Of a stretch of DNA of 64,000 nucleotides, positions 52,734-63,096 are shown piece by piece; within the stretch, counting starts at the first letter, position 1, and each line of letters starts with the position of its first letter. A program made the position numbers and the translations under genes. This stretch comes from Phymatolithon calcareum (lineage: Eukaryota; Rhodophyta; Florideophyceae; Hapalidiales): the NCBI GenBank assembly GCA_977006965.1, contig OZ345383.1, positions 1,116,001 through 1,180,000 of the forward strand. Direction: 5' to 3'. The notes below the pieces were generated by a model. The model was not told the origin of the DNA and searched no databases. It saw nothing but the letters and a program-made list of their open reading frames with translations.

Positions 52734-53345
52734 CGACTAATAGGCTTGAACAGGTAGATTCACCATGGTGTAAGATTCATATATGAATCTTCATTGGAAA
52801 ACTAGGCGGTAACAGTTAAACTTACAGTAAAGTGCATCATAGTGCTGGCTAAACATGGGAAGGTTTTAGACCAAAGAAGTTTGGGCAGGGTTATGAAGCC
52901 CCAACTTTAGACTTGAACCAACCGATCGTTCAAACAAATCTGGAAAGAGGAATCTAGTACCATTTTCCTGAACGGCAAATGAATTGTTGAAATGGAGCCA
53001 TTGCTGCTCGATAAAGGATATAACATGGTGTGAAGCAACAGTTTATGTTTTGGATGGTGCTTGCATTTCGCGGGACAAGAAAATGATTTCTGAACAGTGC
53101 CCGAGGCAGTCTCTCATGTTGGTGCAGGGCATTTGGGTTTCGCAGAACAATGACTGACCAAGCGCCATAAAAGCCGTCGAAATGGGTGCGCCGAGATAAA
53201 CAATGGGGTGCTGAAATTGGTTCATAATGGCATTATGTTCATGCGACGGATCGAAACTTATGCTGTCAAGGTGAACATAAATTTCAGAAATGCATGCGTG
53301 TGGTCACAACGTCCCTGCTGGACGTCGCCATACCTTTCGGTCATA
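52056..53345 (+). repeat. Segmental duplication, second copy
   Basis: Direct-orientation copy of 44583-46110, about 240 bp shorter through internal deletions. It includes the glycosyltransferase pseudogene and its upstream flank up to CCATACCTTTCGGTCATAA. Confidence 0.8.
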
Positions 53346-54684
53346 ATCGCTTCGCTTGCTATGCATAGTCCTCACCAGCTGTTGAGCCGCAAAAACAACA
53401 ACAGCTTTACATGTATGCGTTTGTAGAGCCGTCGATGTCCATCAGTTGTCAAAAGACTATTGCATACGGGTGAAGGAAGTGCCTTTCGTCTCCCTGGCGA
53501 CCCAATTTTTGCATTGAGCTGAAACTTAACCCCGCCAAAGTGAATCTCTTTTATCATGCGCCACTTCACATTGTCGGGAATGTTACAACATTCCACTTAT
53601 CTTCGATGTCTGCCAGAAGTAATTGTCTTCCATTTCTCTACGGACGTGCTTGTTCCCATAGCTAAAATGGCCAAGGACTTGGGCAAATTGGGCAAAGATT
53701 TTGGCATGAAACGGTATTGCCGTAATCGTTTGAGAGTATTTGCTCTTGCACACAGCGACATGCGTCCTTTTCCTTGTGGGGCATCTGTTGGTTCCCTGAG
53801 AGCACATCTGCTACTTTCCGGCCAGAAGCATGGAGTGGTTCCACAGCTGGTGACTCGAATTCATATTTTGGCGGTGAAGTTTTCTGCTCAGAGGAAACAA
53901 ATGGCCCAATTTGCAACAACGAGCCGGGCACAGTCGTGAGCTCAGGTAAGGAAAAGCATCCTGACTACCTTACATTTCTTCGTAATCTCTATTGGGAACT
54001 CATCTCCCCGATTCTTCAGCGAGAGCATTGCAAGCTTAACGTCAAAGGCTGCGGATAACCTGTTCCGGTCTTATCATATATATATGATCTGTAGCGGTTG
54101 GAATCGACCCTCACAACGCTAGGACATATCGGGCATACAGAACTCTTCCACGAATTCGTGCGTTCATAATCGGCGAGGAGAGGTTTCGCCGGTTGGGCAC
54201 GCCCCTTACAACAAGGTATGCATTGACATGATGATGTTCCCAAATGACCGGTTTTAAAACAAACCGCGTACAAACCAGTAGAAACAAGATTTAGTGGACA
54301 GGAACACGTTGTCCTACGCCTCACTTTTCCAGATCCAAAGGCACGAGAATTATTCTGGTGGAAAATAACCTGGCTTTTCTCCTGCCTGACGCTCATATCT
54401 CATCGCTGGCACACCAAGATCGGTGGCAGGCAGGACGCCCATAAGGCCTTCCACCGCACGTTCCTCGGCATCTGTGCACACCCTCTAATTGCACACGGAA
54501 GCGTTTAGACAGTCATTCGACGGACGTTGACTACATGCCGCCCTGCGACACTATGCAAATTCAAGTAACTTGGTGACCAACAACGTTTTTTCCTCACAGC
54601 CTGACCGAGAACCTCAGGCACTGCCTGTCAACTTACCTCTGAATAATAGCTAACTCTGTGCAAGCGACCCGCGGAGTTGGCGCG
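53346..54684. other. Intergenic
   Basis: No supported gene. The minus frame 54016-54396 has several Cys (CSCPLN, CQCIPCC, CPICP) but no pattern I can match. The last 200 bases are likely promoter/leader of the pseudokinase gene. Confidence 0.4.
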
Positions 54685-56233
54685 ATGGTACTGAACGTGG
54701 GAATGGTAAGTTGTCCCTTTTTCCTGACTGACCGCACAGGCACACGACAAATGTCTCGGGCCTTCAACTGACTTTTATACAATGTGACTGACCTCTCTGT
54801 TTCCCACAATTGTGGAACGCACGCAGTATTTGCTCGGTGAGAGAATAGGACAAGAGAGCGCCGGCACCGTGCGTCTGGGGACGCACAAGGAAACCGGCGA
54901 TCAATATGCCGTCAAAATGCTGGACAAATCGGTCATACGCGCGAATAAGGCCTCCCCTGAAGTGAAACGCGAAATCGCTGCCATGAGCACCATTAAGCAC
55001 CGCAACATCGTTCGTCTGCACGAGGTTCTCTCATCACCGTCCAAGCTCTATCTCGTCATGGAACTCGTCCGCGGCACAGAGTAAGTTCCGTCCGTTCCCG
55101 CGCCACTGAAGAACCACCCACGCACGTTCTATACGTCATGAGCTGACTGACCCCTTCCGTCTACACCTTGTTGCGCCAGTCTCAATGCACATCTCGCAAG
55201 AAGTAGCCCTCTTCACAAAGAAGACGCAAAATCGCTGTTCCGCCAACTCTGCGCCGGTCTGGCGTATTGCCACGCCCGCGGCGTGTTCCACGGCGCACTT
55301 ACGGCTGAGAACGTGCTGATAACCGAAAACGACGATTTAAAAATCACTGGCTTTGGCGTCTTCAATCCATCAGACCCTGACCGTGCACAAGATGACGCCT
55401 TTGCGTGCGGTAAGCTTCTCGTGCAATTGCTCGCCGGTGAAAAAGACTTTGACGAAAACGAGCGTGACCTTATCGCCGCACTCACAGCAGATAACCCTGC
55501 TGAGCGCCCCACCCTAGCAGCAGCTGCCAACCATCCTTGGCTCACCGCTGCAGAAGTGGTGCACAATCGCGACAGTCATAAATTCTGCAATAATCGGGAA
55601 CAGCATGTGCTTGCCGAATTGCTCGCCCCGGAGCGCGTCTCCCTCATGACGACAATGGACGCGCTCGGACCACCACCATCGCCAATATCACCATCACGTT
55701 CTCCTCCAGCACCGCGAGAGTTACGACGACAGCATCCGCCCCCGCCGCATCGCGTGCCAGTCGCGCGCCCCACGTCGCCGTGCTCGCCGTGTTCGCCGGC
55801 ATCACCGCGTTCGCCGCAACAGCAGCATTCCGTGCTTGCAGGGCATGAATCGATGTCGGAGTCACTGAAACCGCTGTCGCCACCCCCATCAGGCCACCCC
55901 TCACCGCCGCAATTATCGACTTCTGAAGTGTCGAGCGAAGCTCGATCATTCGACGCACAGCAAGTGGCAGAAGATTTTGATGTACAACCTAATCCAGAGC
56001 TCAAGCGCGCAGTGCAGGCAATACTACCGGCACGTCTGCATAGACGAGCGAGATTCATTGCCGTGAATCTTTCTCGTGTGGGCTTCGAGGACGTGGACGA
56101 TCTTGAGTTTGTTGTGCAATGCGAGCGAACTGTACCGCGTGTTGCAGCCTTTCTTGAACAAAGAACTCAAATTGGCCCGTTTTATTGCCTGCGAATAGCA
56201 CGCGGCATGGTGGAGAGGACGTATGTCACATGA
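54685..56233 (+). CDS. Pseudokinase paralogue of kinases 1 and 2 (three exons)
   Basis: Exons 54685-54705, 54827-55080 and 55180-56233 give 442 residues. Again a seven-codon first exon (MVLNVGM) ending at a phase-0 intron (GTAAGT...ACGCAG); the second intron (GTAAGT...GCCAG) lies 13 codons downstream of its place in kinases 1 and 2. Numbering stays aligned: Lys37 is kept (YAVKMLDKS), but the HRD loop reads FHGALTAEN (Asp131 to Ala), DFG is GFG at 149-151, the Gly loop is IGQESAGTV, and the activation segment with its APE is deleted. Catalysis is therefore not expected. A Pro/Ser-rich linker (about 240-360) and the shared C-terminal helical module (FEDVDDLEFVVQ, CLRIARGMVE) follow. It may act as a scaffold or regulator for the active paralogues. 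AATAAA at 56397-56402 suits polyadenylation. Confidence 0.85.
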
Positions 56234-56396
56234 TACTGGAAGACGCATTGAGATGTGCGCTCGACCTCGGCATTAAATTTTTCCTCGTCAGTCGAGTGTT
56301 CGTCTGTGTGCTGTTGCCGTGACGAGATGAGCACTGCTGGACACTCTACGCACACTTTCGTCTGTCTGTATGAAAACTGCCGTTTAATTTTCCAAA

Positions 56397-56402
56397 AATA
56401 AA
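56397..56402 (+). terminator. Polyadenylation signal of the pseudokinase gene
   Basis: AATAAA 164 nt after the stop codon, followed by an AT-rich stretch; 226 nt before the next start codon. Confidence 0.45.
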
Positions 56403-56627
56403 CATTTTATTTGCCCATGATACAACTGTCCCACACAGTATATTTGGTTTCCGCACTAATCGATTGATTTTCTTGTCGGCAAGATGATGTGAGGCGGAGT
56501 TGTGTTTTTACTGAGAATGTTTCGCTTGTAAACCACCTTTCGCAGCAACCGCTCCTCACGCCAGGGGTATGCAGAATTTCGTTCTCTGTTATACACCGCC
56601 TGAGCTCCAGCGACAGCGCTTTGCGCG

Positions 56628-58359
56628 ATGCGCGCGATGAACGGCGTAGCTTCCGGGGAAGCCACTGCCTCCTCGTCAACGGGGCCGAATTGGGCGAACT
56701 CCACCATTTCCACAGACGAGATGAGTGAAGACATAATGAGACCCGAAGATCAACATCTCTCAGAAGAAGTGCTGGCTCCACGTCGTGCATCACTCGTGCG
56801 GCTCTACCTGATGGTTGCTTCTGATTTTGGACTTTCATTCGTTTGGGTCATCAAGTACGGTCTAACAACACCGTTTTTCCAACACACGTTACTTGCAGGT
56901 GCGGTCACATCCCATCTGGTTTGGATACTCGGTCCGCTCAGCGGGCTTATAACTGCGCCAATAATCGGCGCAATGTCCGACCGATGCAAACTTGCGTACG
57001 GGCGAAGACGGCCGTTTATGCTCCTTGGCGCGCTCGCATGTGTGGGAGGAATGTTTCTGTTCGCGGAATCCGCGTCCTTCCCGAGAAGATTACGACTCCC
57101 GCTCGCGGTTCTCGGATTCGGTGTGCTTGATTTTGCAACTAATGTCATCATGTTCCCGTCACGTGCCTTACTCGGCGATCTTCTGCCTGCAGATCAACAG
57201 CATGATGCGCAGAGTGCGGCTGCAGTGCTCGCAAGCTTGTCGGAAATCGCCGCTGGTGCATTTCTTTGGGCGTTAAAGGAACCGATCACGTATGTCCGCT
57301 CTGCGTTTGCTGTCGCCGCCGCAGTCCTACTGGGCACCACCGCCATCTCGCTCTTCGTGTGCAAGGAGCGCCAATTTCAGGATGCGACCGAAGGTGCAGA
57401 CATTGAAATGGTGGTGCTGGCGGCGGATGAAAACAGTGTCGCCGATAAGGATGCGGACCTTGTTGCCGAAAAAGAGGAGACAGATATTCCTTCCACAGCT
57501 GACGCGCAAGCACCGTTATGGCGAGAGGTTTCTACTCTGATTTGTGACGCGATTGTGAATTTTCGTGAGTTGCATTCTTACCCTTAGCCCTATTTCCATT
57601 ATTTTCGTAGTGATTGCTGTGCTCTGACGTTGTTTGTCTTTTGCTTCTCTTTTGTGCACGACCAGCTCGACCTCTCGTCCGAGTAGGCATTGTGTACGGG
57701 CTCGGCTGGCTGTGCTGGTTCGCCTGTCTCCCGTACTACAGCGCGTGGATCGGGGACGACGTCATGGGCGGGTCAAGTACTGCACCTCCGGGTTCTGCGG
57801 ACGCATTGCGGTATCAGCAAGGTGTTAGCGTCTTCGCTGGTGCCAGTATGGCCAAGGCTGTTGTGAGCCTCGCGTTCTCCGCTATATATCCAAGTTTGTT
57901 GAGGTTGTTTGGCGATAAGGGAGAAAAAGTCATTTTTTCAATACCTTTTGCGGTGTTCGGCGTTGTCCTCGCTATCGTCGCGAATACCAAAAGTCGGTAT
58001 GTGGCGGCTGGTGTTGTCGTGCTTGGTGCAATACCGTTTGTCGCCACGCAAACAATACCGATTGCGATTGTTGTGCAGCAATTTCCGGAGCGACTGGCGA
58101 GCAATCTTGGAGTGTTGAACCTTTTTTGTGTCATGCCGCAGGTGAGTTTTCATGCTTATGTTCCTTCTATCCGATCTAGCTTCGCTTGCGTTTGTGACTG
58201 CTGGACTCTGACTCCTTCGGGTTTTCTACTGCGTGCGCGCAGCTTGTCGACACATTGTATACTGGTCCTCTCGCGGCACGATTTACCGAGGCAGCTGTTA
58301 TGCGTGCGGCCGCGGCGTGGGCACTCGTAGCTTCAATTGTGGCGCTGTTCGTGCTCTGA
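56628..58359 (+). CDS. SUT/GPH-type sugar transporter, MFS (three exons)
   Basis: Exons 56628-57564, 57666-58141 and 58243-58359 give 509 residues. Both introns are 101 nt with donors GTGAGT and acceptors ACCAG and GCGCAG; frames join cleanly. After an N-terminal Ser/Thr/Glu tail (about 1-55) come 12 expected membrane segments. Family signatures: LSGLITAPIIGAMSDRCKL, YGRRRPFMLLGA (the GRRRPF loop typical of SUT/SLC45 proteins), a large acidic cytosolic loop between helices 6 and 7, then PRPLVRVGIVYGLGWLCWF at the start of the second half. Homologues import sucrose or related sugars with protons across plasma membrane, vacuole or plastid envelope. Red algae use floridoside and related glycosides, so the substrate should not be assumed. 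The third exon adds a final helix (WALVASIVALFVL). Confidence 0.88.
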
Positions 58360-61300
58360 AATTTCATTTTCTGGCCATTGCTTGCCTATTCTAACCCTGA
58401 AATAACTCTATTTTATTCTAAGTAAACGCGCTGTGAAATCATTCTGCTTCGCAGCTCTTTTCAGCACTGAGGCCTCCCTTTGGAGAACGCTGTGTAAATA
58501 GAGAATCTATGCTGCAAGTGTCTGTGGAACGCGCGCAGGATGGTGAAGCTACGATTGCCGCAATTGCCCTAGCATCCACTTCAAAATTGGGCAAATAAGT
58601 GAACTCAGTGCTTATTTACGATATTCTTCATTACGAAACCCGGGAGTAGCCCGTTCTGAATTTTGCTCCTTGACAAAATATCCTACGATAAAGCCACTAG
58701 CCCGTGATTATGCTGCATCCACAATTCTCGATGGGGAGTCGACGGGGCCAATTTTGTCGGCCCTGATTTGAGACTCGCCCTATTGGATGCTTTGCCGACA
58801 CGCAGATCGATTTTATTCACGAACCCGTGGGATCAACAGGCGATGCATGAGGCTAAGCGCTTCAAAATTTCAGACTTCATTGATGTACTTGGAGAAATCC
58901 ACTATGTTTTTGCTGTTGCTTTTGCAAGCATTGGTCAACAAAGAGGGGAGCGTTGATGAGACATGTTTGCCTTCCAGGGCTCTTTGAGCACAGAATACGG
59001 GGGTTTAATATTCCGCTTCAGCAGTGGACGCACGCCAGTACAGGGACGGGGTGAACAATTTTGCACCACGGGCATCTCAGATGACTTTCCAACAGACTTA
59101 TGTGATCCCAAAAAACATTCTGCAAAAGCTGTCTCAGCACACAATATTTTTATGTAGCCCTCTCTCTCATCGGCGAGTTAGTCGATTCATTATTCCCATC
59201 GCGGGCTCGTTCGGAAACGGGGGTCATTGACTCTGCACGTCACCAGGCCAGACGATGCCCCTTCGCAACATTTACAATGTGGATTCTCTGCACTCCACTG
59301 AAGTTCGATTTGTTGAGCGCACGACTCTTTGCTCGAAAACCCGATCAACTTCCTTCTGAATCTCTCATCCGCGGCGTAGATCCGCTGACTTCAATGGTCC
59401 TTGCGATTGTGCAGAGACTTCCTTCATGCGAGACAAATATCCAGGCCGCTGAGATGGAGTTCCGACGCAGAATCGCTGCTTTGTACAAAATAAAGGAGCT
59501 GCATCGATATGTCACAGACCACATTGCTTACTGTTTTTGATGGGCCTGACAAGGAGTAGTGAAGGAGAACTCGAGTCTGCTCACCCTGTTCGTAGGTAAG
59601 AACTCGAAATGGACGGAATACCATTCCTATGCGCGCGCTGATCTGAGAGGATAGTGCACAGCGGAATCGTCCGAGAAGGACAGCGCATAGCATGGAGCTT
59701 CGGGTGAAGCTATGCGGAATCCAAATCTAGTTGAGACGATTATGGTGTAGTTGTTGATAACGGGAATATGTAACGAGGGTTCAAGACCGATGCTTGTTTG
59801 GTGTTGGAGGACGGTTCTCTCTTTGCCGAGTCTGACGATCTCGAATTTCGCGACATTGTGATGGAAACGTGTATTTATGAGGGTCAAAGTGCATGTATCA
59901 CGGTTGTACAAAAGTGTCCAAAGATGAAAGATTACAAAATTTTGAGCTAAGATAGAGCATGCTTGTGCCAGAGCACAGCTGTTAGCGTCAGAGGAGCACT
60001 CCCGTTGCTGTGCGTCGTAAGATGACTCACTGGTTTCAAGTTCACTGTAGAGCGGTTCTTAGATCAACACAACCGTCCCGTTCTGGAGACCGTCGCCTGT
60101 AAGGGTGCCTTCCTGGCCATCTCGCCGAGTAATTCAAACGAGACGATAGTGTGCAGTACGTTGCGAGAACAAGTCGCAAACGGCAGACGATCTAAATCTT
60201 CAGTCGTGTATCAAGATCAATCAATTCATATTCCAGTCCCGGTTTGGAGGGCGTAAGAAAGGCTGCAACGAGGTGACGAAACATCTCAGTCCAACCTTGG
60301 ACACGTTGTAGCAGCTTGAGGTCACATGCTTCACCTTTCTTTTGTCAAACGGATCTGCGCCCGGGGCCAGTCTCGAACTGTTTACACAATGTCCCATGGC
60401 CAATAGTAGCTAATACAACTAATATCGCAACAGGTTCATTCGAGGGCACACTTGCCGATATGCCTCCGATTCTTGCTGTAGTAAATTTATTGCATATCAC
60501 AGACACTTAAGCGCGAAAAAGGGTCCACATAAACCTTTTCACGTAAGAAGAATTGAAAAAGAGCTGTGCGTTGTCCCGTACAAAGTGTCAATGTCGCCGC
60601 CATGCGAGGAGATTCATCTAACGCGTACGACTGGTCTTCCAATTGAGGTCCGATTGTTCTGAAAACATGCCTGCGGCGTTCAAGTCACGTCATGCAATAT
60701 GATGGGATTGAAGTATAGTATCTGAGTCTAAGCGTCCCGCCAACGAAAACCATAATTTGCAGCGGACTGAACAAACTGGTATTGAGAACTGATACGTACT
60801 TGCTGTGGAAGACGGACAAATCTCTTTGGATTTCAACAGTTTGTTGCGTAGCGTTGGCGTCGCATTCCGTCGGCATCTTTAACCTTGAGGAAAGCGATCG
60901 CGAATGGGGACCCATCGTCTGAAATAAGGTAATAAAATAGAAGTTTTGTCACGCTATGAATGCTGAGGATATTATGTTGAATTTGCAGACCACACGGCCC
61001 TTTGTGCTGGAGAGGCGGCTGTTGCTGTTGAAAGAGTACGCTCAATACTGTTCTTCGGGAAACTAAACTGTATGTATAATCGGACAGCAACAATCTCCTG
61101 GACCTGCTGATCAGTGAAGATATCAATTAAATTTCGTCGCGGTTGCAAAAACGTATCGGAAGTAAGGCATTTGCCAGCCTCCATAGGACATGATGTGAAT
61201 GTTCGAACGGTGTGAATGTCGGTCACACTCCAAGCGCGGCTTTGTATTGGAAGGATAGCTCATCGCCAGGCCCAAGCAAACTCTGCTTTTGCTTTCCTTG

Positions 61301-61749
61301 GAGAGAAACTCAATGCACTGTTGGGCTCTGAAGAAAAGAAAGCGTTTCGCGCATCATGCCATGATGGTAGCATCCAACCCGGATGTCGCTACATCTTTCA
61401 AAAGAGGAATGTACATCACATGTATCCAGATCAAGCGCAAGCGTTCTCGAATTGTGGCCGTGAAAAGACCTCATTTGGCAACGAATACGACTCTATGCTG
61501 ATGTGCAAGTTGCGGAGTGACAAAGAAATAGTCTCGTTTTACACGGCAGTTGCGGGTGGAACATAGAAAAAGACCCAGACAACGGACGTAGTAGTCAAGT
61601 TATTATTGATTACCCTGCAGGACAATTGTGCAGGTGGAAAAACAATTGCAATGTTGCACTCGGCGTTACACACTGCTCGCCATTTCTCCATTGCAAGCGA
61701 CAAATGGTCGCATTTCGCAGCACATATGCAGCACTGATATCTCGGCCCT
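58360..61749. other. Gene-poor stretch
   Basis: No recognised gene in 3.4 kb. A plus frame at 59277-59540 (ATG, 87 codons: LPSESLIRGVDPLTSMVLAI is typical) and one at 61216-61566 (GTG start) look partly coding but match nothing I know; both could be relics. Confidence 0.45.
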
Positions 61750-63096
61750 CTACATGTACGTTGTTTTCTTTCGCGACTTCGGCAACAGCCATGGATCTCT
61801 CCAATACTCGCCTGCAAATTGCACCTGGTCTCCTAAATTACTTTCAATGCGCAGTAGCTCGTTATACTTCGCCATTCGCTCAGACCGGCAAGGCGCACCG
61901 GACTTGATCTGCCCGGTACCGAGCCCAGCGCACAAATCCGCGATGAAAGTATCTTCGCTATCGCCGCTGCGATGACTCACCATGACGCCAAAGCCTGCGT
62001 TTCTTGCCCGATTGTTCGCGTCGATAGCCTCAGTGACGGTTCCAATGGAGTTGAGCTTAAGCAGCACGGCGTTACATTCGTTATTCTCCACAGCTCGATC
62101 AATTAATTCCGGATTGGACGCGAGCAGATCATCACCGACAATTTGGATCATTTCGCTCAGCTCGCCGGTCATCTTTGAATAACTCTCAAAGTCCTCCGAA
62201 TGGAACGGATCTTCAATGGAGATGACATCATACGTGGCTGCGAACTCCTTATACATGCGCAACATCTCTTCCGCAGTTTTAAAGTTTACCGCATCGTTCT
62301 TCCCAGTCTTAAACCCAAGGTTGTACCGCCTCTTCTCCGGAAGCCACATCTCTGTTGCGGCCACATCTATGGCAATTTGAACGGTGTCCGAATGCCCTGC
62401 TGCCGTGATAGCGTCTTTCACCAATTTGAGTGCTTCAGAATTGCTTTTGATGCCCGGCTCAAACCCGCCCTCATCGCCCACCGTCGTGGCGCCCGATCCG
62501 TACTTGCTGCTAATGAGTTGCTTCAATTTGTGATAGATTTCGACACCAATCTCCATCGCCTCCGAGTAGTTCATCGCACCGGTCGGAAGCACCATGAATT
62601 CTTTGATGGATAACAGGTTGCTTGAGCCTTTGCCACCGCTGAGAACGTTGAAACACGGCACAGGAAGCATAATTGTTGGGTTACCAGCCAGATTGTTCAG
62701 GTGTTTGTACAACGGGATACCCTTCTTGGCTGCCCCGGCACGGCAGACGGCCATGGATGCGCCAAGAATAGAGTTTGCACCGATTCGGCCCTTCTTCATG
62801 TCCACACTTCCGTCGAGGTCGATCAGCGCCTGGTCAATTCCCTCCTGATCGGTGGGATCCATGCCGGTGATCGTGACGGCGATCTCATTATTAATGTTTT
62901 TCAACGCCTTCGACACACCCTTTCCCGAGAACTTATCCTCGCCATCACGCAGCTCCTGTGCCTCGTTCTTGCTCTCACCACCCGCGGGTACTATGGCGCG
63001 AAACACACCGTCGCTAGTCTCCACCTCGACTTCAACGGTGGGGTATCCCTTCGAGTCGTACACGAGACGTCCACGTACGTCCTGAATGCGCGACAT
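61750..63096 (-). CDS. Enolase paralogue with altered active-site loops
   Basis: 448 residues from ATG 63096 (frame open upstream without ATG), full enolase length, single exon, no transit peptide. Clear enolase fold: VYDSKGYPTVEVEVET, GANSILGASMAVCRA, EFMVLPTGA, GDEGGFEPG, IEDPF, GDDLLASNP, LLKLNSIGTVTEAI, VMVSHRSGDSEDTFIADL and GQIKSGAPCRSERMAKYNELLRIE. Most catalytic/metal residues are kept (yeast numbering E168, E211, D246, E295, D320, K345, H373, K396). However, the first mobile loop reads VPAGGESKNEA instead of VPSGASTGVHEA (Ser39 replaced, one residue shorter), and the second reads SGGKGSSNLLSIKEFM instead of NGGSHAGG.LA.QEFM, so His159 is Gly and Gln167 is Lys. These loops close over substrate and Mg, so ordinary enolase activity is doubtful. 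Likely a paralogue beside a canonical enolase elsewhere. Confidence 0.9.
   Translation of the reverse strand: MSRIQDVRGRLVYDSKGYPTVEVEVETSDGVFRAIVPAGGESKNEAQELRDGEDKFSGKGVSKALKNINNEIAVTITGMDPTDQEGIDQALIDLDGSVDMKKGRIGANSILGASMAVCRAGAAKKGIPLYKHLNNLAGNPTIMLPVPCFNVLSGGKGSSNLLSIKEFMVLPTGAMNYSEAMEIGVEIYHKLKQLISSKYGSGATTVGDEGGFEPGIKSNSEALKLVKDAITAAGHSDTVQIAIDVAATEMWLPEKRRYNLGFKTGKNDAVNFKTAEEMLRMYKEFAATYDVISIEDPFHSEDFESYSKMTGELSEMIQIVGDDLLASNPELIDRAVENNECNAVLLKLNSIGTVTEAIDANNRARNAGFGVMVSHRSGDSEDTFIADLCAGLGTGQIKSGAPCRSERMAKYNELLRIESNLGDQVQFAGEYWRDPWLLPKSRKKTTYM

Noticed and set aside
54016-54396. Cys-rich minus frame as a SWIM/MULE transposase zinc finger
   Set aside because: The Cys spacing does not match C-x-C...C-x-H and no transposase DDE region is nearby.
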